A stretch of 64,000 nucleotides of DNA from Portulaca oleracea (GCA_029582165.1 CM055879.1:31902830-31966829); one strand, 5' to 3'; counted from the first letter of the stretch, positions 32,620 through 46,025 are shown. Made by a program: numbers and translations. The notes: a model not told the origin generated them from the sequence alone.

Positions 32620-33765
32620 AATGCACATTCATGAAATCAAATATCATGTATGCAACGTGACAATTATTCCCAATTAACTTTTTCATCTATTAAAGCACTC
32701 TAAGACTAAAAATGACAATGGTTAATAGTGATTTTGAATCCTGTAAAAAAGATTCATTTATAAGTTGTAACCAATTTACATAAAACATCGCAAAGGGTGA
32801 TGCAATGAAAATTTAACATTGAAGAGGGACATTGGTTCTTGGGGCCACATACGTTTACTTAAGTTTGAGGTGACACCTTGACCAAGATGGAAAATCTAGA
32901 GGTTGGATGAAAGCCTTGTAGAAATCCGCATAAATAGAGGTGGGTAACGAGTCAAGTCAAGGTCCGCTCATTGACTACGTAGGGTTTGGTCGAAAAAACC
33001 GTCTCATTGAAGTTGTTGGTTGAGCAGGATCTTTCTAAAAAAAAAGGGGTCGGTCCATGGACCGACTCGTTTTGATTCAAGAGTTAAAGAGAAATGTATT
33101 GTATATTTGTACCAAAGGTGAGGTCGGTAGACTAATTATTGTTTTATGTGTATTAATAATATCTAAATCTAAGTAATATATTAATGTTTAAGTATGAGCA
33201 ACGTATGAACGATACGTAAATGCCTATGTAGCATCTTAGGTGGCTTCATCTGGCGTACATGCAGTTGACACATCGCCACAAATCCACGGTGTAATAATAA
33301 TTAAACATTAAAGTACCGAACATATTGTCATATATATCTTAATTAATAATTCTTTTTTATTTTTTCATTTGCATATTTTAATAACTCCTTAACAGGATGA
33401 ATTATAAGTATTAATAAATTATTTTGGTTAAAAAATCAATGACTTTAGTTTCAACTAGAATAAATGTAATAAGACAAATATAAATAAAATGATTATTTGC
33501 ATTTCGTGTATTAATAAGAAAGAAAGTACTTTCGGTTCATCATACTTTAAAAATAAAGAGAAAATTTTATTTATTTCTTTTTAGAAACAAGACATTATAT
33601 TATTTTATAAGAATATATTGTAAATATTGGAGTATTTTATTTATAGTAAATTTATTTTCATGATAATTGAGGATAATACTCAAATTTATAAGAGATTATT
33701 ACAAAAAAATTATTATTATCATAATAATCATAAAAGGTACGTTCCCTATGTCAATACATGTAAGA
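32620..33765. other. Unrecognised AT-rich stretch
   Basis: No gene found. It contains an 18-bp palindrome of the form GTCGGTCC/GGACCGAC near 33050-33067 and AT-rich sequence thereafter. Confidence 0.4.
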
Positions 33766-33766
33766 G

Positions 33767-34015
33767 AGCGTTGGGTGAAAACCCTAGGGAAGTTTTCCCT
33801 AGGGAAAATTTTTCATGGGAAGTCTTTTATGCGAAAGATTTTCTCAGAAAAAATTTTCCTTAGGTCCCCTAAGAAAAATTTTCCCTAGGAAATTGTATAA
33901 AATGGTAGGCCCGCTGTAAAATTTTTCCCACAACCAATTTCCAAACATGGGGAAATTAAGTAAACCCGGGAAAATTGACCATTTCCTCAAATTTTTGACC
34001 AACCAAATGCACCCT
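33767..34015. mobile_element. Small foldback element
   Basis: The left end gcgttgggtgaaaaccc and right end gaccaaccaaatgcaccc are imperfect inverted copies. Near the left end a 10-bp perfect hairpin ccctagggaa/ttccctaggg is followed by repeated aaaattttcc words. Confidence 0.5.
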
Positions 34016-34129
34016 AAGTTAATTGTCAACCCGTATGTTAGGGCTTTAACAATTGGAACAAAAGAACCACACGCCAACAATAATTATCATTAGTAATTAT
34101 TAATGTTAATTTTATTATTTATTATACTT

Positions 34130-34875
34130 AATTTTTAGGCATTTTTCATCCAAAAGGACTCACTCTTTTGGCTCATAATTTATCTGCAATAATATTAATT
34201 ATTAATTAATGGACCTTTCTTTAGTTATTTTAACAGTTTTTGTTTGGTCATTTACTTAACTTTGGCTAGATTTATTTTGGTCATTTACTTAACTTTGGCT
34301 AGATTTATATAAAGCAAAATGATAAGGTGACTTTTGGAATACTTTACTTTTTCTTGTTATTTTTGTAATTTTTTATAGATTAAAATTGAACATGCTATTT
34401 TGATATTGACTTGATTTGTTCCTTAATCATAAGGAAGCAAGACTCGCTTTATTTTCTATCATATAAGTGAAGAAAAATCATCAAATTTTGAATGTATGTA
34501 CTCAATATTGTGTTATGCTTGCTGCCGTTGTTTTTGTTTTTGTTGTTATACTCAATGTTGTGTTCTCTAGGCATTGCATATTGGAGAAAAGGTTATAAGC
34601 TAAGGTTAGTGAAGATAGGTTTAATTTTGTGACCGTTATATTTAATTATTACATTTTAATTTTTGCATGATCTTCTTTTACTCTATGATTTTGAAAAATT
34701 GATTAGTAATTGATTCAATGTCTATATTATGTATTTTTTTCTAGTTAAACGAGAGCTACATTGTTATATATAAGGTAAATATGGGTCATTGTATAATTTA
34801 GAATATCATGAACATATTACCAGTGTACTAGAAATGTATAGTTTGAATTTGCCTTCTAAGTATCATTTTATCCAA
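34130..34875 (-). repeat. Inverted dispersed copy of 2965-3725
   Basis: Reads as the diverged reverse complement of the Helitron-associated segment at 2965-3725. Shared words include ggtccattaattaataattaat, gcatgttcaattttaa, tagcttgtagccttttct and gaagatcatac in the same order. The Helitron end itself is missing here. It is noncoding. Confidence 0.75.
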
Positions 34876-34879
34876 GTTT

Positions 34880-36127
34880 AAATATGGGTTAGTTATGATG
34901 ACAAAGAAAATGAGACGATGGTGATATCTATAAAGAATAGGCTTAAAGGTTAACCATGTACTTTAAGTTCAAGGCAATCAATGCATTATGTGTTTGAATT
35001 ATCAAAATTATCATTGAATTAAAAAAATATCAACAAAGCAATAAATTTGTTACTTGATTATGTTATTGGATTAACTTAGTAATATAAGCCATGCATGTAC
35101 ATCAATTTTAATAAATTTTACTAAATTCATTAATATAATTTCCAAATTTTAGATTCCTTTCAATATCATAGGTGGTCCATAATTATAGTCTTAGTTTTAT
35201 AGATCTATTTCTATTTCTATCCATCTTATTTCCTCATTAGCTTAATTAAAGATCATTTGTCGGTTGTAGTGCGGTACCCCACCGTACCGCACTTTAAAAT
35301 TATATAACACTTCAGCACACCATACCACAATCATTATCAATTTTTCTTTTCACTTTTCTCTGTCTTCTCTTTTCTGCTCTATTTTTCACATTATTTCTTC
35401 TCACCTATCCTACCTACCACAACTTGTCACACTTCACCATACTTTTTCAAATTTCACCACAGCGCACCATTACTAAACCAGACCAACCGTATAAAAGCAC
35501 AGTAGAGAGATTTGTCAAATTGAGTCCCCCTAAGCATCATTGAGTTAAAAAAAATTAGAAGCTTGTTAGTTTTTTTTTTTACCAATGTCATAGCCGATGT
35601 CACATAACTTGGGCTCACCATGCTCCGTGCACCCAGACTCACAATCAACACCCTGGCAATAGCACCATCACATTCTAGATGCCTAATAAATTGGAGGTTG
35701 CAACTTAGCATGACTCATTTGCGAGTTCAAAGGTACACAATCCACAAATTAAATTGGTACTTGAAAACAAAGTGTAAGAAAGCAAAGAAAACACCCAGAA
35801 TTTGTACTTGCACTCCCGAAAAGAACAACTCTACGATAGCCGATTGCCACTAAAACAGAGCCACACCACACAGGTATAAAATCATATCCAGTCTTTGATA
35901 CAACTTGTTCTTCACTCACTCACTCGCCCACAAACTCAAACTGCTAATTTAGCAACTGTATAAATCAGAAAAAAGAAAAAACTGGTGCTACCTCCTATGT
36001 CTGTCTACTCTTCCAACATAAAAACAAACACGAAAACGTCCTATAATGAAGCAAATTAAGCAGCATGCATTTGTTTGTGCTACTTTCGACAAATTCATAA
36101 CTCGAAAACAATCCATCACACCCTTCC
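34880..36127. other. Intergenic, including the ALKBH10B-like 3' flank
   Basis: No gene seen. A hairpin AGTGCGGTA/TACCGCACT at about 35268-35293 is the only structured site. The part below 36128 would hold the 3' UTR of the demethylase gene. Confidence 0.4.
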
Positions 36128-39100
36128 TTAAACAGCGGTACCTGGATCGGACATTGTATCGGAGACCTGGTTGTTCCGGACTGCATGGAACCGCCCCTTC
36201 TGTGAGCGCGGTGGGAGGTGCTTTGTGGACATGACTCGCCTTGATCCTACCCCCCATGGCAAGAACACTCCCGTCCCACCTTCCATCCTTCTTGGGCTCG
36301 ACACCATTGTAACAGGGCTCACCATCACCACAGGCGGGGGCACGCTCAGTACTGCAGGTGGGCCTGGAATGGGCCACTGGACCGCTGCCATGGGCTGAGC
36401 GAATGGAGCCGGTGGGCCTGTCTGGTGCTGGTTGTGGTTGTGGACTGTGTTTGGGCGCACCCTCGAGAATGTTATCGTCACCCGCCTGGATGGAGATGCA
36501 CACATCGCATGTTTCGCTGTGTCCGCGCTGTTGTTCCTCATTACTAGTACACATCTGTTTGTGGACATTACATATATACTATGAAAAGGCTGTGTATAGG
36601 AGTCATATATGTGATGATGAGTACAGTACTTTACTTACCCTTGTTTCAAGGAAAGCATGAGTGGCCCTTTGAAGTTTCCGTCGCCATCGTTTACTAATGT
36701 GCGTCCGAATGCCATTGTTGATTCGGACAGCACCAGGGTGCAAAGGGGTTGGTCCAAATGAGGCGGCTTAAGGTAAGGATGCGAGTATTCTCCCTAAAAA
36801 ACAGTCACAATTAACAGCATCCGTCAATATCTCGAAACATTTTCTGGGGGGAAATACTAAAAGATGGCCAAACGAGAAATTTAATTAGTAACTTACCTCG
36901 TCGAAATAGTTGATGATGCAGCCATTTGGTTTCCTACTTTCTGGCAATATTTGCCACTGAACGAGGTGATCAATTACACTCTGGAGGAGACTCGGAATGT
37001 CCTGAATGTTAGCTGCAGATGTATATTATCACACAGCGCTCTATAACCATAAATTCTCTAAATTAAACCCAATAACAGTACAAGTTTTTCAATTCATCCT
37101 TACACTTTTGTTCTAGGTTCACTGTCTCATCTTTGATTTGCCCGAAAATCGGAACACCAAGCTGAATCTGCTCCCTTTTGTTTCCTTTCACCTGCTTGTT
37201 GAACACAATGTATGTTTCACCTGCATTCATTCACCCAGAAATATCAGACATTGACACTTTAACCCAAGCGGGTTTACTATATGCAGAAACGACCAAATCA
37301 TCGTCGAAAGTAAAAACCTTGGAGTTCGCCATTTTGGCCAGCAATTCGGAGTTCATCCACAAAGTCATTCAGCTTAGACAGCTCTGCATCAGTGAATATA
37401 TCCTCATACATTTTGAGACCTTTGACGACGTTCATCTGCAAGTTAATGCAATTTGTCTGTCAGTAAGGGTATATACAGTCTGCCATTCAGATACTGATTC
37501 TGTATCTAAGTTCCTAAGTTATATATGAAGAAAGTTTTTTTTCGACATTCGATAGAAGAACTCGCCATGTGCCCTTTCACTGGCTCCTTGGCTACGAAAC
37601 CTTTTGTCAACTTGATCTGCTCACGACGAGATGAACAGCTTTCATGGTTATCACATATTTCGGTGTGATCAAGATTTGCTTGCACCTCGTGAGAACCTGC
37701 ATTCAACCCAAAAAATATACTCAAACAATAACCCCACAAGGCAAAAAATATACCCAGAAATTAACTAGATGAAGCTTACTTTTTTGAGTTAGGTAACACT
37801 ACTCTAAGTGTACCACACCTATAAATTATATGAAATTATATTTTTGTTCATAATTTTTTGTAATTTACAATAAAATTTGTAACTATATTGGTCGAGCATA
37901 TTGGTATTTATTGATGTAACCAAGGTACGCTAAACTCCTTATAATTAATAATTTAATCATAATTATTGGAAAAAATTCAAAAAATATAATACAGAATATA
38001 TTATTAATTTGACATAAAAAAAGACACTTTACAATTGTCTGGTGGCAACTAATATCACCATCCTTCATAAGTAATCTATCTCTCCCTAAATAAGTGTCAA
38101 TTTGACTAATTTTATCATTGATTACTCACAAATTATAATGAGTTACAATATAAAATTACGAAAATGATAAACATCTTGGGGCAAGACACATTAAGTGTAT
38201 TGCCTTTGTATAAAACCTATATATTTGAAAATTAAATTGAAAAAAAATTATATGATTGACTTCTATAACTTAGTAATACATATAAATGGTATAAGGTCAC
38301 ACTTTTATTTATATTTTTAAAATTTACAAAAAATGTCTAAAATATACTTAACCAACGGGATTCATTTGTTAGAGCGTCAATTTTAATTGTTGGCGTAGCC
38401 AACACATTCCAAACTTTTTTTTAATTGATAATTAATAGTAACTATCAAAATATTAGAATTAAAAAAGATAATAAGTATTAGTTTCATAAAGAGTAAGACA
38501 TTGAGTTGCCCTACGACACAAATCATCAACCGTTGTAATTTTTAGTATAATATCTTTCTAATATAATAAAATTAACACATTTAGGCTATTTTTGTCATTT
38601 TAATTTATATATGGTTGATTTAATCAAATAAAAATACTACCACGTCCCTTCCCTATATCTATCCCAACAAATTTTGAATTGCCAATTTAAAGTAGTACTC
38701 CCTCTCTTTGGTTTTATTAGTCGTCCTTAGAAATTGTGCCAAAACTTTGACCGTTAATATTTTAATTTATACCATGATTCATCATACAAAATTGATATCA
38801 TTAGATTCGTAATAAAAAATACTATTAAAAAAATATAATATTATATTTTTTGCAAAACATTTATATTAAAAACTATTGATTAAAAATAGGCTAAACCCCC
38901 TATTTGATTCAAATTTCTGCAATATATTTTCCTCTGCTTAATTGGGGAGACGCCTAGGGAGTAGGAATCTTGGAATCTAATGGAGTGAGAAAAGGGAATC
39001 TCAAACGTCAATGAAGAAGGGGGGGGTCAACAAAAATGCGCCCCCAATCAGTGGCGGTCTCATTGATGATGGACATTAATTCAGGATTAGACTTAATTAG

Positions 39101-42100
39101 GGTCCGGCTCTAGATCCAACGGCCGTGATGACACGCCGCCCAAATACATAGCAGACGAAAGCCTTCACGCATGCCAAGACAACGTCATTACAGCAAGGAT
39201 GACAGGTGGGGGAATCCAATTTCTGATTTTACTCACTCACTCCTTAACTAACTGTCAACGCTGCACCTACTCACCACAATCCCCAAATTTTCCCCCCCTT
39301 TCCCCTCGGGAAGGAAACCATCACCTCACTTTTCTTTTTTCTTAATTTCGCATAACAAAAAAATGAGCCGTTTAAATGGGCACACAACACCCACCGTGCA
39401 TTTGGCTCTTTCCCCGTTCATCCACCCTCGCTTACTACGGTATTCTCCATCCGTTTTATATTAATTGATATATTTTAAAAAAATTTCAGTTCAACTAAAA
39501 AAACATCCACATAATTAAATAGCATTATTTTTTAAGGTATTTTTCAGATACTAAAATATAGGTAATGAGAGAATGTGAGTATAAGTAATATTTATTAATT
39601 GAAAAATTAAAAAGTTAACACAATTATTAAAATTAAAATAATTAAAATAGCTATTGGAAAGTGGAAAGTGACAATTATTTTGGAACAGAAAAAAGTTAGT
39701 TTAAGTGTCAATTAATATGGAACGAAGGGAGTATGTTCACTCATGATTATATCATTAGAAAAATATTTTACTATAATTACAATGATATTAATTTTATATT
39801 ATAATCCATTATAGTTTTTTAATAATCAATGACTAAAGTTTAGTAAAAAAAATTTAATTGAAAATTCTTAATTGTTGAATGCATGCGTCATTAGGGAATT
39901 TGTTTTACTCTCTCGTTTCCAAATTATTTGTTATTTTAGACATAACTCATAAAATCAAGCAAACTTCTAGTTTACATTAGTCTGCATCCTAGGAAATAAG
40001 AAAGAAAAAATGAATAAAATAGTGAATAAAAAAAAATTAAATAAAGGAGTACAAATTTTCTGAAATTCTTAATTCTTTAGCCGCCCTCCTATTTTTCATC
40101 AAGGGATACTATTTTTTTGTACTTTGTCTTATGGGAAAAAAATGTGGTGATTGAATTGAATATCAGCCCCCCTGGCCTCTTCTCATAATCACAAAGGCCG
40201 CTATAGACTTTGTCTTTTGGCATGTCATGGTACCAAAAAACAAAAGAGGTCAACATTTGTGAGTGTGTGCATATTGGGAATCGGTAATTTATGCTACCCT
40301 CGTTAACAATCTTAAGCACCAATTTTGTCAAAGTCTGATTCATGGAGATACAAAAATGCAAGGCAAATACTAATAAAAAAAAGACCCTTCAAGGCTTCAA
40401 ATAATATAAGTTCAAAGTATCAAAATTCAAAAGTTTATGAAAACAGAGTGCCCTCTATTCTATTAATGATTAATTTATTATTTTTTGAATATTTTTATAG
40501 ATTTTAATAATTCAACAATCATTTTGTATTGATATATTTTTAAAAATTTATAAAATTATGGCTTAATAAAATATTTTTCATTATGTAAATTATAAAACTT
40601 TGTAACTCACTTTATTTTATTATAAAAGAATTTTTTTTTGAAAAGAATGGAGCATTAAATAGAATTATGATTTTCTCGCAATGAACACAAAATCTCTTTG
40701 GAGGCACCCCACCAATTTCTAAAATGGAACAAAAATACATTTCAATTTTAGTTTCCAAAACCACTAATTATAGCACGTTTATTTTTGGTACCAAAAACTT
40801 TTACCCTAAATAAAGCGATATGATCTCCAAATCCTACCAAACCAACCACAGAGAAAACATGCGTGTTATTATTTAAACCAGAACCAACAATTTCCCATCT
40901 TGGACACAAACAGGGCAAAGGGGGAAATCAAACAATGATTTTTAAATGGACTAATGGAACGCTTTAAGCAGTATTACTTGATTAATTAATACGATAATCT
41001 AATGATTAAAAACTACTTAATGTGTTGTTTTATGGACCAACAAGACTGCAACACAAACACAATTTGAGTTAGTGTGGTAGGTGACACTTTATGCAAACCC
41101 AAATTATTAGTTGGCCGGCGGATGATCGTTTGGAGATCACTGTTGAGTGTTTCTCATGTTCTTTTACCAGTTCACTCTAATTTGGCTTAATTTGGCTTAT
41201 TAGTCAAACACATGATTAATTTGTACAATTTTAAACAACCTGAAGCCCACGATGAAAAAAACTAAACTTCGCCTTCTCATTCTGGAGGATTTAAAAAAAA
41301 TGTTTTTTTTTTCAATTATTGTACTCTTAATTTCGTTAAGTAAATATATATGTCAAAAATATTTACATGCTGATTTTCCAAATGGTTTTGGTTTTTGTTT
41401 TGTTTTCAGTTTCCAAAAGGTTTTGACTTTTGGTTCACCCAAATCAGTGTTTTCATGTATCTTATGCATAGATAAAAATTATCTACATCTGAATTTCCTC
41501 AAACCTTTTATTAGCGTTTTGTTGTTGTTTTTGTAAAAATATTTATATGTGACTAAATATAATTATCAAAATATTAATTTCATTTTCTTAAGGTATTATA
41601 TTTATGATAGTTGAAAAATTATTGTAAACACTCAACTTTGATCAATATATAAATAACTTTTGCTTTTTAAAAGAAAGTAAAAATATATTTTAAAAAAAAA
41701 ATCAACTAAGTCTCCCAAAAAAAAGAGCAAGAACTTTTCTTCAATTTAAAAAAATGAAACAGAAAATTATTGCATTTTTAAGGGGCTGTTTCTGTTATTT
41801 CACAGAAATAAATTACAAAATTCACATGATTAACGAAAATAAAAGGAAACTGAGATCATTATTGAAGCTGTATTTTCATGGAGAATGAATCAAGGAATGC
41901 AAAAGCAGAGTAGACGGAACAGAAACAGGGTGGTTTACCTGTATCAGTGATTTCGCTATCAGGTGAATCCTCTCCTTCACTAACACAAGCACCGTTTCCG
42001 TTACACTTTCCGTCACCGTCTTCCGCCATTTTCTCCGCCTTGCGCTCCCTGACCTTCGCGGCGGCGTTGCGTAGCTCCTGAGACACCTCGGCGATCGTGA

Positions 42101-42386
42101 AGTACTTCTGCATCTGCAGCACCGGAATCCAGTTCATCCTCCGCCTGTGGATGGCCGCGAACGCCGCCGCGTACTCCGCCGGGACTCCGCCGTCGCCTCC
42201 GCCTGCGAGCTGGACGATGTGGTGGCAGAGGGCGTCGATGACGGCGTTGGCGGCCGCAAACTCGCCTCTGTACCACTCGATGACCTGATCCTTCTGCGCC
42301 GGAGCGAGGACTCCGGCGAGGGGGAGGGCCGGCATCGTCGCCGGAGCTCTTTCGGACGGTGATTCGGGCCCCGCCGCCGGCGACAT
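36128..42386 (-). CDS. ALKBH10B: ALKBH10B-like m6A RNA demethylase, seven exons
   Basis: Minus-strand exons: 42386-41939, 37696-37566, 37435-37318, 37220-37104, 37012-36897, 36793-36639 and 36554-36128. They sum to 1512 nt (503 residues) with matching phases. The N-terminal module reads EWYRGEFAAANAVIDALCHH and RRMNWIPVLQMQKYF. Then come KGLKMYEDIFTDAELSKL, NKQVKGNKREQIQLGVPIFG and the Fe(II) site PPHLDQP (His322, Asp324). AKHAMC (His377) and SRRVTITF (Arg386, 2-oxoglutarate binding) follow, then a Pro/Val-rich tail with GGTGVFLPW. This is the plant ALKBH9/10 family, dioxygenases that oxidise N6-methyladenosine in mRNA. The 10B assignment rests on the N-terminal module and the GTGVFLP tail. 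The start is the first in-frame ATG. Intron 2 has a GC donor (atg|gcgagt); all others are GT-AG. Intron 1 is 4.2 kb. Confidence 0.9.
38696..38885. mobile_element. Truncated Stowaway-like MITE in intron 1
   Basis: The left end TACTCCCTCTCTTTGG carries the Stowaway terminus. The AT-rich body resembles that of the copy at 54525-54763, but the right terminus is missing. Confidence 0.45.
39443..39733. mobile_element. Stowaway-like MITE in intron 1
   Basis: The left end ctccatccgttttatattaattga and the right end tcaattaatatggaacgaagggagta are inverted copies with the CTCCCTCCG-type terminus and a TA at the right border. Length is about 290 bp. The remainder of the 4.2 kb intron (37697-41938) shows nothing else recognisable. 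Confidence 0.75.
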
Positions 42387-42710
42387 TCCGTCAAGGCCTT
42401 GAGCTTCTGGGATTTGATCGGGTTTGATTGAATCTGGGGAGTGTGTTGATTGATGGAGTGAAAAAGGGGGAGGAAGAGAGGGTGGATTTGGCGGTTGGGA
42501 TCGGGAGAAATGGTGGGAATGTTTGCGGGGGAGGAAGGAAGAATACAGAGGGTACCGGGGGTGGATTCTCAAAGACGAATGAATGAATGAAATGAAGGAA
42601 AGGGTACAAAGCCACAAGGTGTGTGTTCGCAACACGATCTTGTGAGCTCTCTTTCTCTCTCTATATCTCTATACCTGGGCGGAGGGTTTAAGGGTTTATA
42701 TTTAGGGGTT
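42387..42710 (-). promoter_or_regulatory. Promoter and 5' UTR of the ALKBH10B-like gene
   Basis: A TATA motif AAATATAAACC is at about 42693-42704 on the minus strand. It is followed by aaacccttaaaccct (telo-box-like) and a GA-rich tract (42647-42671), then a leader of roughly 280 bp to the ATG at 42386. The leader has no in-frame stop but also no in-frame ATG. Confidence 0.5.
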
Positions 42711-42886
42711 CTTTTTTCTTTTCTTTTTTTCATTATTTTTTTCTTTTATACGGGACTTTTCTGTCTCCTTTTATTTGTCACCTTGAAAAAAGTGTCTCCT
42801 TGAATTATTTTTTTATTTGTCATTTTAATTTTTGCATCAATAAATTTTTGTCCCCTTTTTATATAATATTTTATTATACGAAAGTA

Positions 42887-43169
42887 CTCCCTCCTTCCCA
42901 TATTATCTGTCACTTTAACTAATTTTATTTTTTCCCATAATATCTGTCACTTTATATTTCCAATAGCACATTAATTACTAATTTATCAAATTAACCTTAT
43001 TAATTACATCTTTTTCATTCATTTTTCTTTTTTATTCACATTTTTCTTTTTTTATTCACCATTTTATTCAATATTTTCACATTTTCAATGCACTAAATTA
43101 ATGTAATGGGAAGTTTTTTTAGTCTTTTAAATTGTGTCCCAAGTGACACTTAAATTGGGAAGGAGGGAG
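42887..43169. mobile_element. Stowaway-like MITE upstream of the demethylase gene
   Basis: Ends CTCCCTCCTTCCCATATTATCTGTCAC and the complement of gtgacacttaaattgggaaggagggag are inverted copies flanked by TA at 42885-42886 and 43170-43171. Confidence 0.85.
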
Positions 43170-43464
43170 TATTATTATTAAATTGGTAACGAAAAATTCT
43201 ATCATAGGTACATAATATTGTAATTTTTTGATAAAATATGGTGTGAAAAATTCTCAGTCAAAAAAGGACTATGTAACATTTATTGGGCGATAGTTATTGT
43301 GAGACGGATGAAGTAAAAATTTAGGTAAGAATAAATCAAAATGACAAAAATATCTCTAATTATTGTTAAGTTATTGGTTATAAAATCATTTGTTAAGGAT
43401 AAAAATAGTAAAATTGTCATTAAAACATAAATATGACAAATAATAAAAGACAAAAAAATAGTTA

Positions 43465-43613
43465 GGCACCGTTCTTTTGTGCGTTGCGTTGCGGTTTGTT
43501 TCGGTAAATTGCGGTAAGTTGCGTTGAAAATCGTAAAAAGTAGTGGTAATTTACGGTATATTACGGTAATTTACATTGCGGTTAGTTGCGTTAACACATA
43601 AAACAACTGTGCC
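43465..43613. mobile_element. Tourist-like MITE with TTA target duplication
   Basis: Ends GGCACCGTTCTTTTGTGCG and complement ...aaacaactgtgcc, flanked by TTA at 43462-43464 and 43614-43616. The body is built of gcggtaa/ttgcggt words. Same family as 8520-8683. Confidence 0.85.
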
Positions 43614-43619
43614 TTAAAT

Positions 43620-44500
43620 TGACAAATAAAACAAAGACAGAATAGAACTCATTATTGTCTTTTATATTAATGATCGCACTGCTTCCAAAAACAACTAAGC
43701 CATGAATGTTTACCTTTTAGTCTCAAAATTAAAGTCTAGTGTAAGAACTAAAAGTTATTATTGAGCATGATTGATATATTAATTTAGGAAAAAAATTAAA
43801 TTCTAATAATAGTTGAATTAATGAACAATAATTTTAAAATTCAGAGAAGGAAATTTGAATTATTATTAGACAGTAAAATTGATTAGATCATTTTTTTTTT
43901 GGGTGCAATAATGTATTTTTTAACATTATTCACCAACCTTTTTGGTTGATTAAAATGAAATTATAAAACATTTACATAAGAATCGTTTGTCATTTTCTTT
44001 TTTGATTGTAATTGGGACACAGGAGCTGAGGGACCATCGGCGTGACATGTCAAACTTGGAAGGGTGCTGAGGTGGCCATTTCTCAACGACTAAATGGTTT
44101 TAACTTTAAATTTTCTTTCTTTAAATCTAATTAATTAGGTTCAGAGGGGTAAGTCATAAGTGACGACTGATGATTAGTTATTTGAAAAGGTGGCTTGGAG
44201 AGGAGGTAACCCCAGGTGACTGTGAAGTGACGGAACTGCCCTTCCAACACCCTGGCTTTTACGGTTCTTAAATTTTCCACGTCATCACTATCACCACGTA
44301 AACATATTGCACTTTTGGATTTATTTAATTTTTATTGAAAAAGATATTATCAACAAAGCTTCACAACTTTACCAAAAAATTGTGAAAAAAATAAAATTAC
44401 TCAAGTTATTTAGTATCTTTCACAATATTGTCACTTTTACCTGAGGATTAAAAATTATAATTTTTTGTCAAAATGATCCATTGAAAAAAGAGTAAATACA
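43620..44500. other. Unrecognised intergenic stretch
   Basis: No gene, terminal repeat or RNA gene seen. Confidence 0.4.
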
Positions 44501-44529
44501 ACATTCGTGTACCAGTTGTCTAGGTACCT

Positions 44530-44960
44530 TCTTTATCATATAGCTTTTAAATCGAGTCCGCATCCGTCTTATATTACAAATAAGTGGATAGCAAGCAACA
44601 CAAGCTTTGGAAGGATCAACCAGGACATTGATCGCTACCTAGGAGTTTGTTTCTATGTCCACATACTCAGTATTGCTTTCAATGGCGCCCTGCATCACTA
44701 ATAAAATAGCGTGAAGTTGTTCTTGTGTTGCTGATTGAGCCCATATGCGATATCCTCCCCATCCTCCAATCGACTCATGTGGTTGTTATAGACATATCCA
44801 AGGCGCAAATCCTTGAAAGTTGAAATGTTCGTGATCTCCAGGCTGCGTCCACCTTGTAAACATTGCGAAGATTGGTTTTCATCAAAATCCTTCACAATTT
44901 GCTTTCAAGAATCATTAACATGTTTCTGTTGATACTTCCGCGCATGTGTCCTCCATAGGA
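44530..44960 (-). pseudogene. Possible RNase H-like LINE remnant
   Basis: On the minus strand a frame near 44860 reads KVDAAWRSR, like the start of the plant LINE RNase H-type domain (VDAAW/VDGAW), followed by frames broken by stops and shifts to about 44530. The match is short; treat as tentative. Confidence 0.3.
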
Positions 44961-45134
44961 AGCCTTGCCGAATATTAGCATGCAAAAGGAGTCCTTTGAT
45001 TGACCGATGCATGATTCAATTTAACCATGTTCCGGCTTTTTAGATGGTCCATAAAACCACAATGAATCGATGCTCAACCCTAGTCGAAGGAGCATTTATA
45101 GCATCCATGCTTAATGCTCTAAAAGGGCATATTA

Positions 45135-45300
45135 GAGTATAAACCATCATTTGGTCTTTAATTATCAACTTAAGTTTTTGGTTGAGATCAATTTCACATG
45201 ATACCACAACCTTTCCGAGTGAGAGATCGCAGGTTCAAATCCGAACAAACGCCATGCTTATTGGCGCACAGTTTGGAGAGTTTTCATAACATTTACGCAT
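45135..45300 (+). mobile_element. Possible tRNA-related SINE fragment
   Basis: A B-box-like GGTTCAAATCC at 45232-45242 is preceded by ttttggttgagatc. A related block (ttttagttgagatgg) recurs at about 45380. No tail or target duplication was identified. Confidence 0.3.
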
Positions 45301-45892
45301 CAAGCGCAAGACAGTAGCATGGAGGGCATGTTAGATCATGAAATCATTATGGGGCCTTGAACCATAAGACTAATCTTTTAGTTGAGATGGTTATACAATG
45401 AGGGGTGAGAGACACCAGGATCCCATTAATTTTTGGAGGTCCTGGTTGTGTCCGGAGCAAACTTTTGCTCTCACTCCCGGTCCTAATAATGACCAGAAGT
45501 AATTTTTTGCTCCCAAGCATAAAGTTACCAGGAAATTTTTATTCCTGACATCTTAATCTTTATGCACCTATCATTTGATTTACTTTCATAAACAACTATC
45601 ACAAGTAATATAATTTTTCTCAAATTTCACAAATGTCAATTCCCACATTAAAACTACACCATGTCTAACTTATGGGGTAAAGATCGAGAGTGAGAGGTAC
45701 GACAAGAGTTAGAGACTAAAAGTTGGACTTGTGAGAAGCTAAAGATAGAAATTAGGTTACGAGGTAATAAGTGAATAAATTCAATCCAATAATCTTTTTA
45801 AAATAATTATGCGGTTGGACCGCTGAGACAGTGGGTTAATTAGCCTTAGGGTATAGCATGTTGCTGGCCAGTGATGATTGGGGGAGCCTGAA

Positions 45893-46025
45893 CACAATAG
45901 TTGAGTTGTTATCATATGATCGCAAGGTCACAGGTTCGAATCTTGAAAATAACTTCTTACAAAAATGCAATGTAAAATTTGCCTACATTATACTCCTCAT
46001 TGCGCTATTGATCGTGCCGTCATGT
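45893..46025 (+). mobile_element. Au-like SINE fragment
   Basis: gttgagttgttatcatatgatcg, then aggtcacaggttcgaatctt (B box), then ttcttacaaaaatgcaatgtaaaatttgcctacatta. This follows the same order as the Au-like SINE of the duplicated units, and the 3' part is degraded. Confidence 0.5.

Noticed and set aside
35988..36554. 188-codon frame overlapping the last ALKBH10B exon
   Set aside because: Out of phase with the spliced upstream exons and lacking the conserved AKHAMC and RRVTITF blocks, which are in the other frame.
42013..42394. Arg-rich frames of 71-87 codons in the first ALKBH10B exon
   Set aside because: Alternate frames of a GC-rich coding exon; the real frame has the conserved family module.
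42387..42635. 83-residue N-terminal extension of the ALKBH10B-like protein
   Set aside because: The frame is open but has no ATG; the first in-frame ATG is at 42386.
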